DNA of 41,250 bases from Archangium sp. GTDB taxonomy: Bacteria > Myxococcota > Myxococcia > Myxococcales > Myxococcaceae. The DNA is taken from assembly GCA_016792935.1 (NCBI GenBank), contig JAEUJS010000325.1:1-41250 (forward strand), written 5' to 3'. Numbering within the stretch: the first letter of the stretch is position 1; every line of letters begins with the position of its first letter. The notes beneath the pieces were generated by a model. The model was not told where the DNA came from, made no database searches, and was given only the letters and a program-made list of their open reading frames with translations. Positions 1 to 7,312 of the stretch are shown one piece after another. Both the position numbers and the translations under genes were made by a program.

Positions 1-315
1 GACGGTGGTGTCGACGGCGGCACCGATGGTGGAGAGATGGATGGTGGTGAAGACGCCGGCATGGACGACGCGGGCATGGGCACGGGCGGTGGTGGCGGCG
101 CGACCGGCGGTGGCGGTGGCACCACGGGCGGCGGCATGGCGACTGGCGGTGGCGCGGGTGGTGGAGCGACCGGCGGTGGAGTTGCGACGGGTGGCGGTGC
201 TGGTGGCGGCGGCGACGGTCAGATGCCGGGCTGCGGCTGCACCACGGTGGATCCGTCGCTCGTTCTTGGCCTCGCACTGCTCGCGCTGGCGCGTCGTCGC
301 GTCCGCCGTCAGTGA
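1..315 (+). CDS. C-terminal end of a Gly-rich secreted protein with MYXO-CTERM-like tail (5' partial)
   Basis: The frame is open from the first base of the window, so this is only the C-terminal ~104 residues of a longer protein. It has an Asp/Gly stretch, then about 50 residues of GGG-A/T-TGGG low complexity, then a short Cys-rich motif (PGCGCTT), one hydrophobic helix (LVLGLALLALA) and a basic end (RRRVRRQ). Cys motif, helix and Arg cluster in that order is the layout of the MYXO-CTERM sorting tail of myxobacterial surface proteins. The Gly-rich part is probably a flexible wall- or stalk-like spacer. The function of the missing N-terminal part cannot be judged. Its stop codon overlaps the earliest possible GTG of the next gene. 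Confidence 0.7.
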   Translation, partial: DGGVDGGTDGGEMDGGEDAGMDDAGMGTGGGGGATGGGGGTTGGGMATGGGAGGGATGGGVATGGGAGGGGDGQMPGCGCTTVDPSLVLGLALLALARRRVRRQ

Positions 316-332
316 TGCGCAGAGAAGTCGTG

Positions 333-1844
333 ATGGTGATGCGAACTCCCTCTCCCGCCCCTGCGGGAAAGGGTTGGGGTGAGGGAGAGTCGTTCAGCTG
401 CGCCCGAGTTCTACGACTCGGTGCACTCTTCCTCGCGCTGTTTGGATGCGCAACGCCGCGCGTGTTGGCTCCGGCTCCGGCTTCCATCGCTGCGCGCGGA
501 GACGCCGTCGATTGGAAGGCTGTCGGCGCCGAAGCAGTCGATTTCCTCTCGCGCTACCTGCAAGTCGACACGCGCAATCCGCCCGGCAACGAAACGCGCG
601 GCGCAGAGTTCCTCGCGGCAGAGTTCGAGAAGGTCGGCATCGCGTCAGAGACCTGGGAGTTCGTTCCGGGCCGCGGCTCGCTCGTCGCGCGACTCAAAGC
701 GACCGGAGCTCCGAGCGAGAAACCGCTCTGCCTCCTCTCGCACCTCGACGTCGTCACCGCCGAAGACGATGAGTGGCCGCCCGACGCGCAACCACTCTCC
801 GGAGCCGTGAAGGACGGCTTCGTCTGGGGCCGAGGTGCGCTCGACATGAAAGGCATGGGCGCCATCGAAGCGCTCACGCTGATTCTGCTCGCGCGACAGC
901 ACGTGCCGCTCAAGCGCGACGTCATCCTCCTCGCGGTCGCCGACGAAGAAGTCGACAACGCCGGCATGCACCTGCTCACCGAGAAGCACTGGAACGAGCT
1001 CGACTGCGGAGTGCTCATCAACGAAGGCGGCATCGGTCTGCGCGGCCTGCTCTTCGAAAACCAGACCGTCTTCCCCATCACCGTCGCCGAGAAGGGCACG
1101 CTGTGGCTGCGCATCGTCGCGAAGGGCGCCGCGGGTCATGGCAGCACACCGACTCCGGGTCGCGCGACTGATGCGCTGGTGCGTGCCGTCGCGAAGATCC
1201 GAGCGCGCGAGCCAAAACCCACCATTCATCTTTCTCTGTACGAATTGCTCGCACGCGTCGGAGCGCAGAAGGGCGGCCTCACCGGCTTCGTCCTCTCGCA
1301 TCCGTCGCTGGTCGACTTGCTCGTCACCGGAAAGTTGATGGCGAACCCCGCAACGCGCGCTGCGCTGACGAACACCTGCCAGGTCACCGGTTGGGAAGGG
1401 AAGGGCAGCGCACCGAACGTGATTCCGTCGAAGGTCGCCGCCATCGTCGACTGCCGTGTGCTGCCGAACACGAAGCCCGAAGTGTTCCTCGAAGAGCTTC
1501 GCGGCCTGCTGCGTGAAGACGGAGACGACATCACGCTCGAGGTCATCTCGTCCGAACCAGCGAGTGAATCCGCGACGGATGATCCGCTCCTCGTCGCGCT
1601 CGAGCGAAATCTGCGGCACGGTCGCGAGGACATCGTGGTCGGCCCGGCCATCTCTCCCGGCTTCACCGATTCCAACCTCGCGCGCCCGAAGGGAACGAAG
1701 GCGTACGGACTCGTGCCATTCGAGATCGACGCCGAACTCCTCGGCACGATGCACGGCAAACACGAGCGGCTGCCCATCAAAGAGCTCACGCGTGGCCTCG
1801 AGGTGCTCTACCGCTCGGTGCTCGAGGTCTCCGCGCAGCCATGA
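333..1844 (+). CDS. M20-family metallopeptidase, lipoprotein
   Basis: This is a zinc exopeptidase of the M20 (ArgE/DapE/CPG2) family, about 503 residues. Visible family motifs are SHLDVV (metal His), GALDMKG (bridging Asp), DEEV (catalytic Glu pair), AAGHGSTP (dimerisation-domain His) and a late metal His in GTMHGKHE. The N-terminus carries a lipoprotein signal ending in the lipobox LFGC, so it should be envelope-anchored, probably in the outer membrane. The start at 333 is chosen because AGAGAAG lies 6 nt upstream; GTG 312, ATG 315 and ATG 339 are alternatives. No start codon exists between the dispersed repeat at 345-387 and the hydrophobic core, so that repeat encodes the n-region of the signal peptide (TPSPAPAGKGWGEGE). 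The substrate is unknown. Similar proteins are annotated as M20/M25/M40 carboxypeptidases. Confidence 0.85.
   Translation: MVMRTPSPAPAGKGWGEGESFSCARVLRLGALFLALFGCATPRVLAPAPASIAARGDAVDWKAVGAEAVDFLSRYLQVDTRNPPGNETRGAEFLAAEFEKVGIASETWEFVPGRGSLVARLKATGAPSEKPLCLLSHLDVVTAEDDEWPPDAQPLSGAVKDGFVWGRGALDMKGMGAIEALTLILLARQHVPLKRDVILLAVADEEVDNAGMHLLTEKHWNELDCGVLINEGGIGLRGLLFENQTVFPITVAEKGTLWLRIVAKGAAGHGSTPTPGRATDALVRAVAKIRAREPKPTIHLSLYELLARVGAQKGGLTGFVLSHPSLVDLLVTGKLMANPATRAALTNTCQVTGWEGKGSAPNVIPSKVAAIVDCRVLPNTKPEVFLEELRGLLREDGDDITLEVISSEPASESATDDPLLVALERNLRHGREDIVVGPAISPGFTDSNLARPKGTKAYGLVPFEIDAELLGTMHGKHERLPIKELTRGLEVLYRSVLEVSAQP
345..387 (+). repeat. Dispersed GGGTTGGGGTGAGGG repeat, full copy at the start of the M20 peptidase gene
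   Basis: It begins ACTCCCTCTCCCGCCCC and ends GGGTTGGGGTGAGGGAG, with the inner arms CCCGC and GCGGG able to pair. It lies between the only available start codons and the hydrophobic core of the signal peptide. Confidence 0.7.
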
Positions 1845-3028
1845 TGTTCGCCGTGCTCGCGCTGACGATGAGCGCCACCGACGTCTGGCCGCAGCGCATC
1901 GACTCCATCGAGGTGAAGGGCGTCTCGTGGACGAAGGAGTTCGTCGTGCTCCGCGAGCTCCCGTGGCGCGCCGGAGAGGTCGTCACCAGAGAAGACTGGG
2001 AACTCGGCACCACGCGGCTGTGGAACATCGATCTCTTCTCGAGAGTCGACGCGAAGCTCGAAGAGCGCGACGGAAGAGTGGTCGCCATCTACGACATCGA
2101 AGAGCGCTTCTCGCTCAACCCGCTCTTCTCGTTCGGCATCGGAGGTGGCCGCTGGTGGTTCCGCGTCGGAGCCAACGACGTGAACTGGTTCGGTCGCTTC
2201 CTCGAATGGGGCGTCCGCTACGAGCGCTTCGACATCTACAACGGCGGTCAGGGCTGGCTGCGCGACCCACGTCTCTTCAACAAGCGGCTCATCGGGCTCG
2301 TGCAGGTCGACTACTTGTTTCGTCCGCGACCGGAATACGTGCGCCGTCGCCTCGGAGGCACCGTCGACTTGAGCGGAGAGCTCAACGACGTCACGCGCAC
2401 CGGCATCAAGCTCGAGGTCTTCTATGACCAGTACCTGAATCCGCTCGAAGGGCCGCCGGTGTTGCCGCCCGAGCTCGTCGCGGGACAGCTCACGTGGTTC
2501 CAACGGCTCGGTCGCGTGGACACCGTGCGTCTGCGTCAGACCGGCTGGAGCTTCGAGCTGCGCGAGACGTTCGGCATTGCGTCGTCGGGTCCAGAGCCCG
2601 TGTACCTGCAGCTCTTCATGGAACTGCTGTGGTTCAAGCTCCTCGGAGAGCGCTTCAACATCGCCGTGCGCGCGCAGGGCGGACTGTCGACGGACGCTCC
2701 GACGGAGCTGCGATTTCAACTCGGCGGACTCGACCTCATTCGCGGCTACGCCGACTCGCTCGTTCGCACGCAACGCTTCGCGCTCGCCAACGTCGAGGCG
2801 CGCGGAATCATCTTCGACACCATGTGGGTCGCGCTGATGGCCGCCGCGTTCGTCGACGGCGCGTTGGCGGACACGAGCCTGGGGGTCACTCCACTCTTCT
2901 CAGTCGGAGGGGGACTGCGCCTCTTGAGTCCGCGCCTGGTGAAGACCGGAATTCGCGCCGACGTCGCCGTCACGTTGACGGGTCGCCCAGCCGTCGGGCT
3001 GAGCTTCGGCGTGTATCAGTTCTTCTGA
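1841..3028 (+). CDS. BamA/TamA-superfamily outer-membrane protein with one POTRA domain
   Basis: A 395-residue protein with a short signal-like N-terminus (MMFAVLALTMSA) and one POTRA-like domain at about residues 18-90 (IDSIEVKGVSWTKEF...LPWRAGEVV...LWNIDLFSRVD). The rest is a beta-barrel rich in alternating aromatic strands and ends in Phe (GVYQFF), as outer-membrane barrels do. One POTRA is far fewer than BamA (5) or TamA (3), so this is not the essential BamA; it resembles small Omp85/surface-antigen proteins. The ATG overlaps the stop of the M20 peptidase (ATGA), which implies coupled translation and possibly a shared envelope role. The gene overlaps the convergent DUF1275 gene by 13 bases. 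Confidence 0.75.
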   Translation: MMFAVLALTMSATDVWPQRIDSIEVKGVSWTKEFVVLRELPWRAGEVVTREDWELGTTRLWNIDLFSRVDAKLEERDGRVVAIYDIEERFSLNPLFSFGIGGGRWWFRVGANDVNWFGRFLEWGVRYERFDIYNGGQGWLRDPRLFNKRLIGLVQVDYLFRPRPEYVRRRLGGTVDLSGELNDVTRTGIKLEVFYDQYLNPLEGPPVLPPELVAGQLTWFQRLGRVDTVRLRQTGWSFELRETFGIASSGPEPVYLQLFMELLWFKLLGERFNIAVRAQGGLSTDAPTELRFQLGGLDLIRGYADSLVRTQRFALANVEARGIIFDTMWVALMAAAFVDGALADTSLGVTPLFSVGGGLRLLSPRLVKTGIRADVAVTLTGRPAVGLSFGVYQFF

Positions 3029-3687
3029 GCGGGCTCGGAGAACGGCAGCCACGCGAGCCCGCCGATGGACAGCCCGATGGCCGGCAGCAACGTCGTCCAC
3101 GCGCCGAGCTGCGTGAAGGTCACCGCGCCGATGGCGCCGCCGAAGACGAACGAGAAGAGCAGCAGCGCGAGCAGCTTGATGCGACCCCACTCGGCCTTCG
3201 CGCCGCGGAGCACGTGCCCGACGAACAGCCCGAGGTCGGTGACGATGCCGGTCATGTGCGTGGTGCGAATGACCGCTCCTGAATACGAGGTCGCGAGCGC
3301 GTTCTGCATGCCGCTCGCCAGCGCGACGAAGTGGAACGCCGCGCTCGACCCGCGCACCGCGAGGAAGGTGGCGATGAAGAGGCACGCCGCTTCGATGAGC
3401 AGCACTGCGACGTAGGGTCGCGCGCGTCGAGTCAGCTCGGAGCTGCGAATGATGGCGCCAGAGATGACGGCTCCGACGAAGAACGCGAGCACCATCGCGG
3501 CGGCAGAGAGCGTCGCGAGCAGATTTCCATCACGCAGCGTGAGCGAGACCTGCGTGACTTGACCCGTGACGTGCGTGACACCGCCGTGCGCCGCGCCCAG
3601 AAAGCCGACGCTGTTCACGAAGCCGGCGGTGAACGCGAGCCAGGCTCCTCCGGCGAGCACCCAGGTGGGTGTCTTGCTCCACGGCAT
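3016..3687 (-). CDS. DUF1275 (YoaK-like) integral membrane protein
   Basis: A 223-residue polytopic membrane protein with about six helices. The opening GGAWLAFTAGFVNSVGFL, followed by THVTGQVTQVSLTL, and the later SGMQNALATSYSGAVIRTTHMTGIVTDLG are hallmarks of DUF1275 (YoaK). The biochemical function of this family is not established. Helices lie roughly at 10-30, 57-80, 90-110, 115-135, 170-190 and 195-215. The start is ATG at 3687, with GAAGAG close upstream. It is divergent from the histidine kinase with 89 bp between the starts, and its 3' end overlaps the convergent barrel gene. Confidence 0.85.
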   Translation of the reverse strand: MPWSKTPTWVLAGGAWLAFTAGFVNSVGFLGAAHGGVTHVTGQVTQVSLTLRDGNLLATLSAAAMVLAFFVGAVISGAIIRSSELTRRARPYVAVLLIEAACLFIATFLAVRGSSAAFHFVALASGMQNALATSYSGAVIRTTHMTGIVTDLGLFVGHVLRGAKAEWGRIKLLALLLFSFVFGGAIGAVTFTQLGAWTTLLPAIGLSIGGLAWLPFSEPAQKN

Positions 3688-3776
3688 GCGCTCTTCGTAC
3701 TCCTGAAGTCGCCGCTCCGCCCGCGAAGGAATTGCGCCCCACTTCGCCGCGAGACAGCGGGAGTAGCTTGCGCCGC

Positions 3777-5231
3777 ATGAGATTGGTCACGCGCCTGACG
3801 TTGGCGTTCTTGTTGGTCGTCATTCTGATCATCACGCTGCACGAGTACCGGCAGCTCGGAGACCGACAGGCCGACTTCGAGCGCGACATGGACCGCACGC
3901 ACTTGCTCGTCGCCTCGACGCTCGCTGACGCCGTGGAGTTGGTCGCTCCGCGCGAAGGGCTCGACGCCGCATTGAAGACGGTGGAAGTGACGAACGAACG
4001 GCACGCCGGCGACGTGCGCGTGCGCTGGGTGTGTCTGGATGGTCGCGTCGATGAGCCCGCGACCGCGGTGGACTGCGCGACGCTCGCCGAAGACCAACCC
4101 ATCACTGCGAGCCGAGCGACGGCAGATGGTGTGCGCCGCTTCACGCTTCAGCCCGTGCGCATCGATGGCCGCGCTGCGGGAGCGATTGAAGTGAGCGAGT
4201 CTCCGTCACACGAAGGCGCGTGGGTGCGGCAACACTTCGATGACGCCGTGCTGCTCGCGTTGATGACGGTGGCGGGCATGGCGATGGCGGCGTTCGTGCT
4301 CGGGTGGTGGCTCGTCGCGCGGCCCACGCGTGCGCTGATGGACAAGGCGCGCGCGGTCGGTCGCGGAGAGCTGAAGAACGACTTGAAGCTCGCCGCCAAC
4401 GACGAGCTGAGCGCGGTCGCCGACGAGATGAACGCCATGTGCCGTCAGCTCGAACGCGCTCGCGAAGAGACCTCGCGTGAAGCAGCGGCACGTCTGGCCG
4501 CGGTGGAGCAGTTGCGTCACGCCGATCGACTCGCCACGGTCGGCCGCCTCGCGTCTGGTCTCGCGCACGAGCTCGGCACGCCGCTCAACGTCATCGAAGC
4601 GCGCGCTGGGTTGATTCTCGAAGACGCGAACGCCGAGCCGCAGATCCAGAGCTCGGCGAAGGTCATCATCACGTGCACCGAGCAGGTGACGAAGCTGGTG
4701 CGGCAGCTGCTCGTCTTCGCGCGCCCGCGTCATCCGGAACTGTTGCCGCTCAAGCTCTCGGCGCTCGCGTCCACCGTCCGCGAGCTGCTCGAGCCGATCG
4801 CGAGCAAGAAGCAGGTGGCCATCGAAGTGAAGGACGCTCAGAGTCCAGCCATCGCGCTCGCCGACGAGGTGCTGTTGCAGCAGGCGCTGACCAACGTCGT
4901 CGTGAACGCGGTGCACGCCTGCAACACCTCGGGGCACGTGACCATCTCGACGGGAGAGGTCGAGGGGCTCAAGCCCGGCGACTCGACTCCGCGAAAGTGG
5001 TGCACGGTGACGGTGCGCGACGATGGAACGGGAATGGCGCCCGACGTGCGCGCGGCCATCTTCGAGCCGTTCTTCACCACCAAGCCAGTGACGGAAGGCA
5101 CGGGCCTCGGCTTGCCCATCACGGTGAGCATTCTCGAGGACCACCACGGCTTCCTGACGGTCGAGAGCGCGCCCGGAAAGGGCAGCACGTTCACGCTTCA
5201 CCTCGAGCCAGCGCGCATCACCGTTTCGTGA
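3777..5231 (+). CDS. Sensor histidine kinase (membrane-bound, HAMP-HisKA-HATPase)
   Basis: A 484-residue kinase. TM1 is at about residues 5-22, followed by a periplasmic sensor region of about 130 residues with no recognised fold. TM2 is at about 160-180 (ALMTVAGMAMAAFVLGWWL), then a HAMP linker, then HisKA with the phosphoacceptor His near residue 264 (LAHELGTPLN). The HATPase follows with N box NVVVNAVHA, G1 VRDDGTGM, F box FEPFFTTK and G2 GTGLGL. An upstream extension of the frame to 3669 exists, but the ATG at 3777 puts TM1 directly at the N-terminus and is preferred. The receiver gene that follows is convergent and overlaps by 14 bases, and the NtrC-type gene lies beyond it, so these three probably form one pathway. 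The signal sensed is unknown. Confidence 0.9.
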   Translation: MRLVTRLTLAFLLVVILIITLHEYRQLGDRQADFERDMDRTHLLVASTLADAVELVAPREGLDAALKTVEVTNERHAGDVRVRWVCLDGRVDEPATAVDCATLAEDQPITASRATADGVRRFTLQPVRIDGRAAGAIEVSESPSHEGAWVRQHFDDAVLLALMTVAGMAMAAFVLGWWLVARPTRALMDKARAVGRGELKNDLKLAANDELSAVADEMNAMCRQLERAREETSREAAARLAAVEQLRHADRLATVGRLASGLAHELGTPLNVIEARAGLILEDANAEPQIQSSAKVIITCTEQVTKLVRQLLVFARPRHPELLPLKLSALASTVRELLEPIASKKQVAIEVKDAQSPAIALADEVLLQQALTNVVVNAVHACNTSGHVTISTGEVEGLKPGDSTPRKWCTVTVRDDGTGMAPDVRAAIFEPFFTTKPVTEGTGLGLPITVSILEDHHGFLTVESAPGKGSTFTLHLEPARITVS

Positions 5232-5688
5232 CGGCTTCGATGACCTTCGCGACGTCGGCGAGCTTCGCGGGCTTGCTGACCATCGTGGCGTTGCCGAGCT
5301 TCAGAATTCGACTCTCCACTTCCCACTCGGGGAATGCGGTGAGCACCACGAAAGGACACGTCACGCCGTTTGCTCGCGCTCGAGCCAGTGCGTCGAGGCC
5401 GGAACCGCCGGGCATGCGCAAATCACTGAGCACCACGTCTGGAAGCCCCGGCGGAGCGCCGTGTCGCTCGACGAACTCGAAGTAGTCATCGAGCTCACTG
5501 GTGTCTTCCAGTTCGATGACGCGCCAGCCCCTCTGCTGGAACGCGTCGCAGAGCAGCCAGCGCAGCTCGTCGTCGTCTTCGGCGACTGCGATGACGACCA
5601 ATTCAGCAGGCTTGCCTGCTGATCTGGAAGGCGCCGGCCCGGAAGCGGAGTGGGCGTCGGGCTCCTGGACCCGTCGCACGTTGGTCAT
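5218..5688 (-). CDS. Receiver-only response regulator
   Basis: A 156-residue protein with a Pro/Ala-rich N-terminal ~28 residues and a single CheY-like receiver. It has the acidic pocket AEDDDE (38-41), phosphoacceptor Asp 89 in LSDLRMPGG, the switch Thr in VVLTAF and Lys 139 in VSKPAKL. There is no output domain, so it should act by protein contact or as a phosphorelay intermediate. The frame stays open to 5823, but ATG 5688 with GGAG 5 nt upstream is the better start. It lies between its probable kinase (convergent) and an NtrC-type activator (divergent). A GG-N10-GC element upstream suggests possible sigma-54 control. Confidence 0.85.
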   Translation of the reverse strand: MTNVRRVQEPDAHSASGPAPSRSAGKPAELVVIAVAEDDDELRWLLCDAFQQRGWRVIELEDTSELDDYFEFVERHGAPPGLPDVVLSDLRMPGGSGLDALARARANGVTCPFVVLTAFPEWEVESRILKLGNATMVSKPAKLADVAKVIEAVTKR

Positions 5689-5721
5689 GGGGGCTCCGCT
5701 TCCGGCCAGCGGCGACGGACA

Positions 5722-5738
5722 TTGCGTCTGGCGTGCCG
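5722..5738 (-). promoter_or_regulatory. Candidate sigma-54 (-24/-12) promoter for the receiver gene
   Basis: On the minus strand the sequence CGGCACG-N4-ACGCA has GG and GC separated by exactly 10 nt, as in the consensus TGGCACG-N4-TTGCA. The -24 half is nearly perfect; the -12 half keeps GC but lacks TT. A start site about 12 nt downstream would leave a leader of roughly 25 nt before ATG 5688. The adjacent gene encodes a sigma-54-dependent type activator, which makes the site plausible but not proven. Confidence 0.35.
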
Positions 5739-5782
5739 GAAGTTGTGTGCGCGAGGTGCAGAGGCGCTGCGTCGTCCCGACA

Positions 5783-5807
5783 CGAGTGTTTCTTTTCGAC
5801 ACACTCG
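5783..5807. promoter_or_regulatory. Inverted repeat between divergent regulators, possible activator-binding site
   Basis: Arms CGAGTGT and ACACTCG (7 bp, perfect) are separated by an AT-richer 11-nt spacer in the 178-bp region between the receiver gene and the NtrC-type gene. It lies about 58 bp upstream of the candidate -24 element. Its symmetry and spacing would suit a dimeric Fis-type HTH. This assignment is inference from position only. Confidence 0.35.
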
Positions 5808-5866
5808 CTTGCGCGATTGGCACTCAGCGAGCGGCAGGGCACGGGGCGTGCTACCCCTTGTGACGC

Positions 5867-7237
5867 ATGACGGGCCGCGTGCTCATCGTCGACGACGACG
5901 CCAACCTGACTTCGACGCTCGAGCTCGGGCTCGCGCAGCGCGGCTATCGCGTGGTGACGGCTGCGCGTGCGGAAGAAGCGCTGACGCAGCTCGACGCCGA
6001 AGACATCGACGTGGTGCTGACGGACTTGAACATGCCGGGCCTCGGCGGCCTCGCGTTCGCCGAGCGCCTGGCGAACAGCCACCCCGACACGCCGCTCATC
6101 GTGCTCACCGGCTTCGGCAGTTACGAAGCGGCGGTCGCGGCGATCAAAGCCGGCGCGTACGACTTCCTGTCGAAGCCGGCGAAGCTCGAAGCCATCATCA
6201 TCGCGCTCGAGCGCGCGCTGCAGCACCGGCGTCTGCGCCGTGAGGTCGCGCGGCTGCGAGTCGAGGTGACGACTGGAGCGGGCCCACGCATCGAAGGCAT
6301 GACGGTGGTGAGCGAGGCGATGAAGCGCGCGCTCGACGTGGTGGCGCGCATCAGCAGCTCGCAGACCTCGGTGCTCATCACGGGAGAATCGGGCACTGGC
6401 AAGGAAGTGCTGGCGCGCGCGATTCATCAGCGCTCGGGCCGCAGTGGTCCGTTCGTGGCGGTGAACTGCGCGGCGATGCCGGAGTCTTTGCTCGAGAGCG
6501 AGCTCTTCGGTCACGTGCGCGGAGCGTTCACCGATGCGCGTGAGGCCCGCGTGGGGCTCTTTACGGAGGCGAACGGCGGGACGTTGTTGCTCGACGAACT
6601 GGGCGACATGCCGATGGGGCTGCAGCCCAAGTTGTTGCGCGTGTTGCAAGAGCGGCGCGTGCGTCCCATCGGCGCGCGCAGCGAGCATCCGGTCGACGTG
6701 CGCATCATCGCGGCGACGCACCGCGACCTCGAGAGTCGAATCGAGAAGGGTGAGTTCCGCGAGGACCTCTTCTTCCGCATCAACGTGGTCAACGTGGCGC
6801 TGCCTCCGCTGCGCGAGCGGACCGCCGACATTCTTCCGTTGGCGCAGCGGTTCCTCACCGACTTCGCGGCGCGGGCGCACAAGAGCGTGAAGGGGCTGTC
6901 GGCTCCGGCGGCGGCGAAGTTGTTGGCGTACGACTGGCCAGGAAACGTGCGTGAGCTGTCGAACTGCATCGAGCGGGCGGTGGCGTTGACTCGCTACGAC
7001 GAGCTCGGGGTCGATGACTTGCCCGAGAAGGTGCAGCAATACACTCCGACGCGCGTGGTGGTGAGCGCCGCCGACGAGTCGGAGTTCGTCACGCTCGAGG
7101 AATTGGAGAAGCGGTACACGCTGCGCGTGCTCGAGACGTTGAAGGGAAACAAGACCGCGACTGCGCGCACGCTCGGCATCGAACGCAAGACGCTGTACCG
7201 CAAGCTCGAGAGCTGGGGCGTGAAGGACGAGACCTGA
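5867..7237 (+). CDS. NtrC-family response regulator (receiver, AAA+, Fis-type HTH)
   Basis: A 456-residue bacterial enhancer-binding protein. The receiver is at 1-120 with Asp 53 (LTDLNMPG) and Lys 103. The AAA+ domain is at about 143-370 with Walker A GESGTGKE (173-180), Walker B LLLDELGD, and the sensor region RIIAATHRDL. A Fis-type HTH ends the protein (GNKTATARTLGIERKTLYRKL). The sigma-54 contact loop reads GAFTDA (219-224) instead of GAFTGA. The start ATG 5867 has no strong Shine-Dalgarno. It probably receives phosphate from the nearby kinase, directly or through the receiver-only protein, and drives sigma-54 promoters. Confidence 0.92.
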   Translation: MTGRVLIVDDDANLTSTLELGLAQRGYRVVTAARAEEALTQLDAEDIDVVLTDLNMPGLGGLAFAERLANSHPDTPLIVLTGFGSYEAAVAAIKAGAYDFLSKPAKLEAIIIALERALQHRRLRREVARLRVEVTTGAGPRIEGMTVVSEAMKRALDVVARISSSQTSVLITGESGTGKEVLARAIHQRSGRSGPFVAVNCAAMPESLLESELFGHVRGAFTDAREARVGLFTEANGGTLLLDELGDMPMGLQPKLLRVLQERRVRPIGARSEHPVDVRIIAATHRDLESRIEKGEFREDLFFRINVVNVALPPLRERTADILPLAQRFLTDFAARAHKSVKGLSAPAAAKLLAYDWPGNVRELSNCIERAVALTRYDELGVDDLPEKVQQYTPTRVVVSAADESEFVTLEELEKRYTLRVLETLKGNKTATARTLGIERKTLYRKLESWGVKDET

Positions 7238-7252
7238 GTCTTCGCGGCGCGC

Positions 7253-7271
7253 GGAGGGTTGGGGTGAGGGA
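7253..7271 (+). repeat. Partial copy of the dispersed GGGTTGGGGTGAGGG repeat
   Basis: GGAGGGTTGGGGTGAGGGA is the right half of the repeat seen complete at 345-387 and 16122-16160. It sits in the 75-bp convergent gap after the NtrC-type gene, with no matching left half. Confidence 0.6.
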
Positions 7272-7272
7272 A

Positions 7273-7299
7273 CGTCAGCGCTCGAGTCGATTGCTGACG
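7273..7299. terminator. Stem-loop between convergent genes, possible bidirectional terminator
   Basis: The arms CGTCAGC and GCTGACG are 7 bp and perfect around a 13-nt loop. The hairpin lies between the NtrC-type gene (ends 7237) and the kinase gene (ends 7313). No T-run follows on either strand, so intrinsic termination is uncertain. Confidence 0.35.
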
Positions 7300-7312
7300 G
7301 GCGGGAGAGGGA

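Noticed and set aside
61..235. GGC/GGT triplet tract as a CRISPR or minisatellite array
   Set aside because: It is a codon-level low-complexity region within a continuous reading frame, with no regular repeat-spacer pattern.
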